Shown one piece after another: positions 61,294 to 64,000 of a stretch of DNA of 64,000 bases (position 1 is the stretch's first letter; every line of letters starts with the position of its first letter). The notes beneath the pieces were generated by a model. That model was not told the DNA's origin. It saw nothing but the letters and a program-made list of their open reading frames with translations, and did no database searches. The DNA lies in the NCBI RefSeq assembly GCF_020687745.1, contig NZ_JAJEWK010000003.1, positions 62,001-126,000 of the forward strand. The letters are read 5' to 3'. The DNA comes from Chryseobacterium sp. MFBS3-17 (GTDB taxonomy: Bacteria > Bacteroidota > Bacteroidia > Flavobacteriales > Weeksellaceae). The translations under genes were made by a program, and so were the position numbers.

Positions 61294-64000
61294 ATGAAAA
61301 AACTTTTACTAATATTAATCCTAGGATTTATATCAATGGTAAACGGCCAGACTTGTGCTCCGGTCGGTGTTCCGTTTATACAATCTTTTGGTGGAGGTGC
61401 ATTGCCCAATTGTTGGGTCAATCAGAATCCTGTTTCCACCAGTACGTATGCACTTTGGCGATTTTCGGGCGCGCCTGGCTATGGTGCCACTAATAACGGT
61501 AAGCCCACAGGAACCTATGCCTGGGTGGACGCTTCGTCACCATATGATAATCTTCACAATGTCGAATTATTATCTCCGCAGATAAATTTAACAGGACTTA
61601 CTGATCCTTATGTGGAGTTTGAGTGGTTTAAAAACCACCTGACTTCTGCTACAGGAACATTGCCAAACTACGATAATAACGCGCTGCGGGTTCATGTAAA
61701 CGATGGTACCGGTTGGGTACAGATATTTTCTGATACCTCTAACCATGATGAGTGGAGAACAGTCGGTATTTCGCTTGGAGCTGCCTATGTAGGTGCAACC
61801 ATTCAGTTGCGTTTCACAGTAGATAAAGATGTAAACGGAAATGGTTATTTTTATGACGATGTATTGCTGGATGAGATTCAGGTAAAACAAGCGCCAACTT
61901 GTTTTGAGCCTACAGCACTGCTGGTGACCAATATTACACCCACGTCGGTAACGGTGGACTGGACTGCGGCTAATCCTGCACCGGCTCAGGGATATGAATA
62001 TTATTTCAGTACCGTAAATACTCCGCCTACAGCAGCTACTGTAGGTACACCGGTAGCAGCCGGGGTAACTACGGCTACATTTACACCTGTTACACAAGGT
62101 ACCACCTATTACTGGTGGGTGCGTTCTGTTTGTTCGCCAACAGATAAAACTGCCTGGGTGCCGGGATTGCCATTTGTTCCTGGTAACTTTGGTCCGTCGC
62201 CGCTGCCTTATCATCAGGATTTTACCAATGGATATGATTTTACGCTGATAGGAAATCAGACGAATAAATGGTTTTATGGATCAGCGGCTGGTAACCCTGC
62301 CAATTCCATCTATATTTCCAATGATAACGGTGCGTCCAACACTTATACCAATAACTCTACCAGTGTGGCACATGCCTATAAGGATTTAATTATTCCGGCA
62401 GGTGCTACATCAGCAACTTTCTCTTTTGACTGGAGAGCATACGGTGAAAGCTGCTGTGATTATATACGGGTATGGCTGGTACCAGCTACCTTCACACCTA
62501 CAGCCGGAGCACAGATTACTGCCGGCAGCGGAAGAATTCAGGTAGGAGGCAATATGAATTTACAGTCTAACTGGCAGACTTACATGAATACAAATCTGAA
62601 CATCAGTTCTTTCGCAGGTTCAATGATGCGTCTGGTGTTTGAATGGCGTAATGACGGAAGTGTGGGGACTATGCCTCCGGCTGCTATAGATAATATTAAC
62701 CTTTTAATTCCTACTTGTCCTACACCTACCAATATGAACGTGTCCAACGTGACACCAAATTCCGCGACCTTAGGTTGGACAGGTATTACACCTGTGCCGG
62801 CAAACGGTTATGAGTACTACTTGAGTACCACAAATACTCCGCCTACCGCTGCAACAGCAGGTACTGCGGTTCCCGGCCCAACGGCGAACCTTACCACCCT
62901 GACTCCGGGAACCACTTATTACTGGTGGGTACGTGCCATTTGTTCACCAACAGACAGCAGTCTATGGATTCCTGGTCCTGAATTTACACCCGGACAAATA
63001 GGCAGCGGTACCACATCCATGGGTAACCTTCCGGTATATTCATGCTTCGGTTATGGTTATTCACAGCAAATCTATACCGCCGCTGAAGTGACATCGGCAG
63101 TAGGAAATAATAATGTAATCAGCAGAATCCGCTTTAAAGTGGCTGCTACGGCTGCAACGCAGGCCAACTATAATCAGTGGACGGTGTTTATGGGTAATAC
63201 CAACCAGGCGAACTTTGCTACGACAACATCCTGGGTGCCTTATAACCAGCTGATGCAGGTTTATCAGGGCACACTGGGCAATATGACCGCCGGTACCTGG
63301 GTTGAACTTACTCTTGCAGTTCCATTTATATGGGACGGAACCAGTAATCTGGTTATTGCAGTAGACGAAAATGCTCCGGACTGGTCATGTACTGCAAACT
63401 GGGGCAGCTATTCAGCCGGAACCAACAGAGGTATGTTGTATTACAGTGATAGCACAAATCCTGATCCTGTGAACCCGCCTACAGCAACCAGCAGATATTC
63501 TACAATACCTCAGTTGCAGTTAGTGGCAGATCCGCTGCCTGCTTGTACTACAGCACCTCCTACGCTGCTGAATGTTACCGGTCTTACCAACGTGAGTGCC
63601 AACCTTTCATGGATGCCTGCTCAGGGAGCCACTTATATTCTGCAGTGGAGACCTGTAACGACACCGGCATCTGCATGGACTACGGTAAACCTGAACAACA
63701 GTTATTATCCGCTGACCAACCTTACAGAACAGACCACCTACGAATGGCAGGTAGCTTATGTCTGTGGAACTACGCAGGGCAACTTTGCCGGTCCGGTTCA
63801 GTTTACTACAGAACAACTTCCGTATTGTGCGGCAAACCCAACCAATAACACAACCAGAACCTATATCTCAAATGTCACTACCAACGCAGTCGGCGCTCCT
63901 GCTCTGGTGAGCAACTCTACCGGTGCTGCAGGATATACAGATTATACAGGTGACCCATCCAGACTGGCTACATTCATTATGGGTACGGCAAATAATACCG
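61294..64000 (+). CDS. Large secreted adhesin-like protein with FnIII repeats (partial, T9SS cargo likely)
   Basis: 902 codons with no stop to the end of the window, starting ATG 61294 with a signal peptide (MKKLLLILILGFISMVNGQ). Order: a MAM-like jelly-roll (about 35-200, DPYVEFEWFKNH, YFYDDVLLDEIQV); FnIII-1 (about 201-299); a second jelly-roll (300-470); FnIII-2 (474-569), nearly a copy of FnIII-1 (GYEYYFSTVNTPPTAA / GYEYYLSTTNTPPTAA); a 180-residue beta domain; FnIII-3 (750-848); and the beginning of a GEVED-like domain. By analogy with its neighbour it should end in a T9SS sorting domain beyond the window. A -7 box TAGATTTG lies at 61261-61268. Confidence 0.85.
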   Translation, partial: MKKLLLILILGFISMVNGQTCAPVGVPFIQSFGGGALPNCWVNQNPVSTSTYALWRFSGAPGYGATNNGKPTGTYAWVDASSPYDNLHNVELLSPQINLTGLTDPYVEFEWFKNHLTSATGTLPNYDNNALRVHVNDGTGWVQIFSDTSNHDEWRTVGISLGAAYVGATIQLRFTVDKDVNGNGYFYDDVLLDEIQVKQAPTCFEPTALLVTNITPTSVTVDWTAANPAPAQGYEYYFSTVNTPPTAATVGTPVAAGVTTATFTPVTQGTTYYWWVRSVCSPTDKTAWVPGLPFVPGNFGPSPLPYHQDFTNGYDFTLIGNQTNKWFYGSAAGNPANSIYISNDNGASNTYTNNSTSVAHAYKDLIIPAGATSATFSFDWRAYGESCCDYIRVWLVPATFTPTAGAQITAGSGRIQVGGNMNLQSNWQTYMNTNLNISSFAGSMMRLVFEWRNDGSVGTMPPAAIDNINLLIPTCPTPTNMNVSNVTPNSATLGWTGITPVPANGYEYYLSTTNTPPTAATAGTAVPGPTANLTTLTPGTTYYWWVRAICSPTDSSLWIPGPEFTPGQIGSGTTSMGNLPVYSCFGYGYSQQIYTAAEVTSAVGNNNVISRIRFKVAATAATQANYNQWTVFMGNTNQANFATTTSWVPYNQLMQVYQGTLGNMTAGTWVELTLAVPFIWDGTSNLVIAVDENAPDWSCTANWGSYSAGTNRGMLYYSDSTNPDPVNPPTATSRYSTIPQLQLVADPLPACTTAPPTLLNVTGLTNVSANLSWMPAQGATYILQWRPVTTPASAWTTVNLNNSYYPLTNLTEQTTYEWQVAYVCGTTQGNFAGPVQFTTEQLPYCAANPTNNTTRTYISNVTTNAVGAPALVSNSTGAAGYTDYTGDPSRLATFIMGTANNT

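Overview
The window is chromosomal DNA of a Bacteroidota bacterium, most likely Flavobacteriia, family Weeksellaceae (Chryseobacterium relatives). The evidence is the ribE/pdxA/DUF177/rpmF/accBC neighbourhood, a long (about 300 aa) NusB, bacillithiol deacetylase BshB1, type B succinate dehydrogenase, ribosomal protein bTHX, type IX secretion (T9SS) cargo with C-terminal sorting domains, starts that mostly lack Shine-Dalgarno sequences, and many Bacteroidota promoters of the form TTG-N17-19-TAnnTTTG. The species cannot be fixed from the sequence alone.

Layout. 1-8.2 kb: a partial ornithine aminotransferase; the minus-strand block accB-accC, rpmF-DUF177 and pdxA; divergent ribE, an NtrY-like histidine kinase and trmN6; then ftsE and rpmH. 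8.3-16.5 kb: an NrnA-type phosphoesterase, small lipoproteins (two are tandem paralogues), a hydrolase, a rhodanese lipoprotein, DsbD and TilS. 16.6-25 kb: an OmpA lipoprotein, O-methyltransferase, NlpC/P60 protein, Kdo transferase, a glycosyltransferase and leuS. 25.2-32.1 kb: exbB-exbD-exbD-tonB followed by a PstS-like lipoprotein, a TPR protein, bshB1 and tRNA-His. 32.1-44.1 kb: yajC, a DUF1573 lipoprotein, nusB, an ABC exporter, a PUR-alpha-like protein, comEC, lpxB, DUF2480, a DUF937 protein, bTHX (54 aa), a nuclease, a DUF2975/HTH pair and aspS. 44.3-47.8 kb: sdhCAB. 47.8-51.6 kb: an accessory, AT-rich patch with two genes that each look broken by one-base frameshifts, a thioredoxin-fold lipoprotein without active-site cysteines, and a DUF6705-like lipoprotein. 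51.7-57.7 kb: rlmD, a large zinc metalloprotease, DUF6452 and DUF6048. 57.8-64 kb: a degenerate stretch and two T9SS cargo proteins; the last runs off the window.

Most of the window is housekeeping: lipid precursor supply (AccBC, LpxB, KdtA), translation, respiration, envelope energisation (TonB/ExbBD) and thiol redox (DsbD, BshB1). I found no CRISPR array, prophage, intact insertion sequence or defence island. The points most worth a second look are the two frameshifted genes flanking the 48-51 kb patch, the absence of fabH between rpmF and accB, the cysteine-less TlpA-like lipoprotein, and the repeated architecture of the terminal secreted protein. No convincing new multi-gene system is visible.
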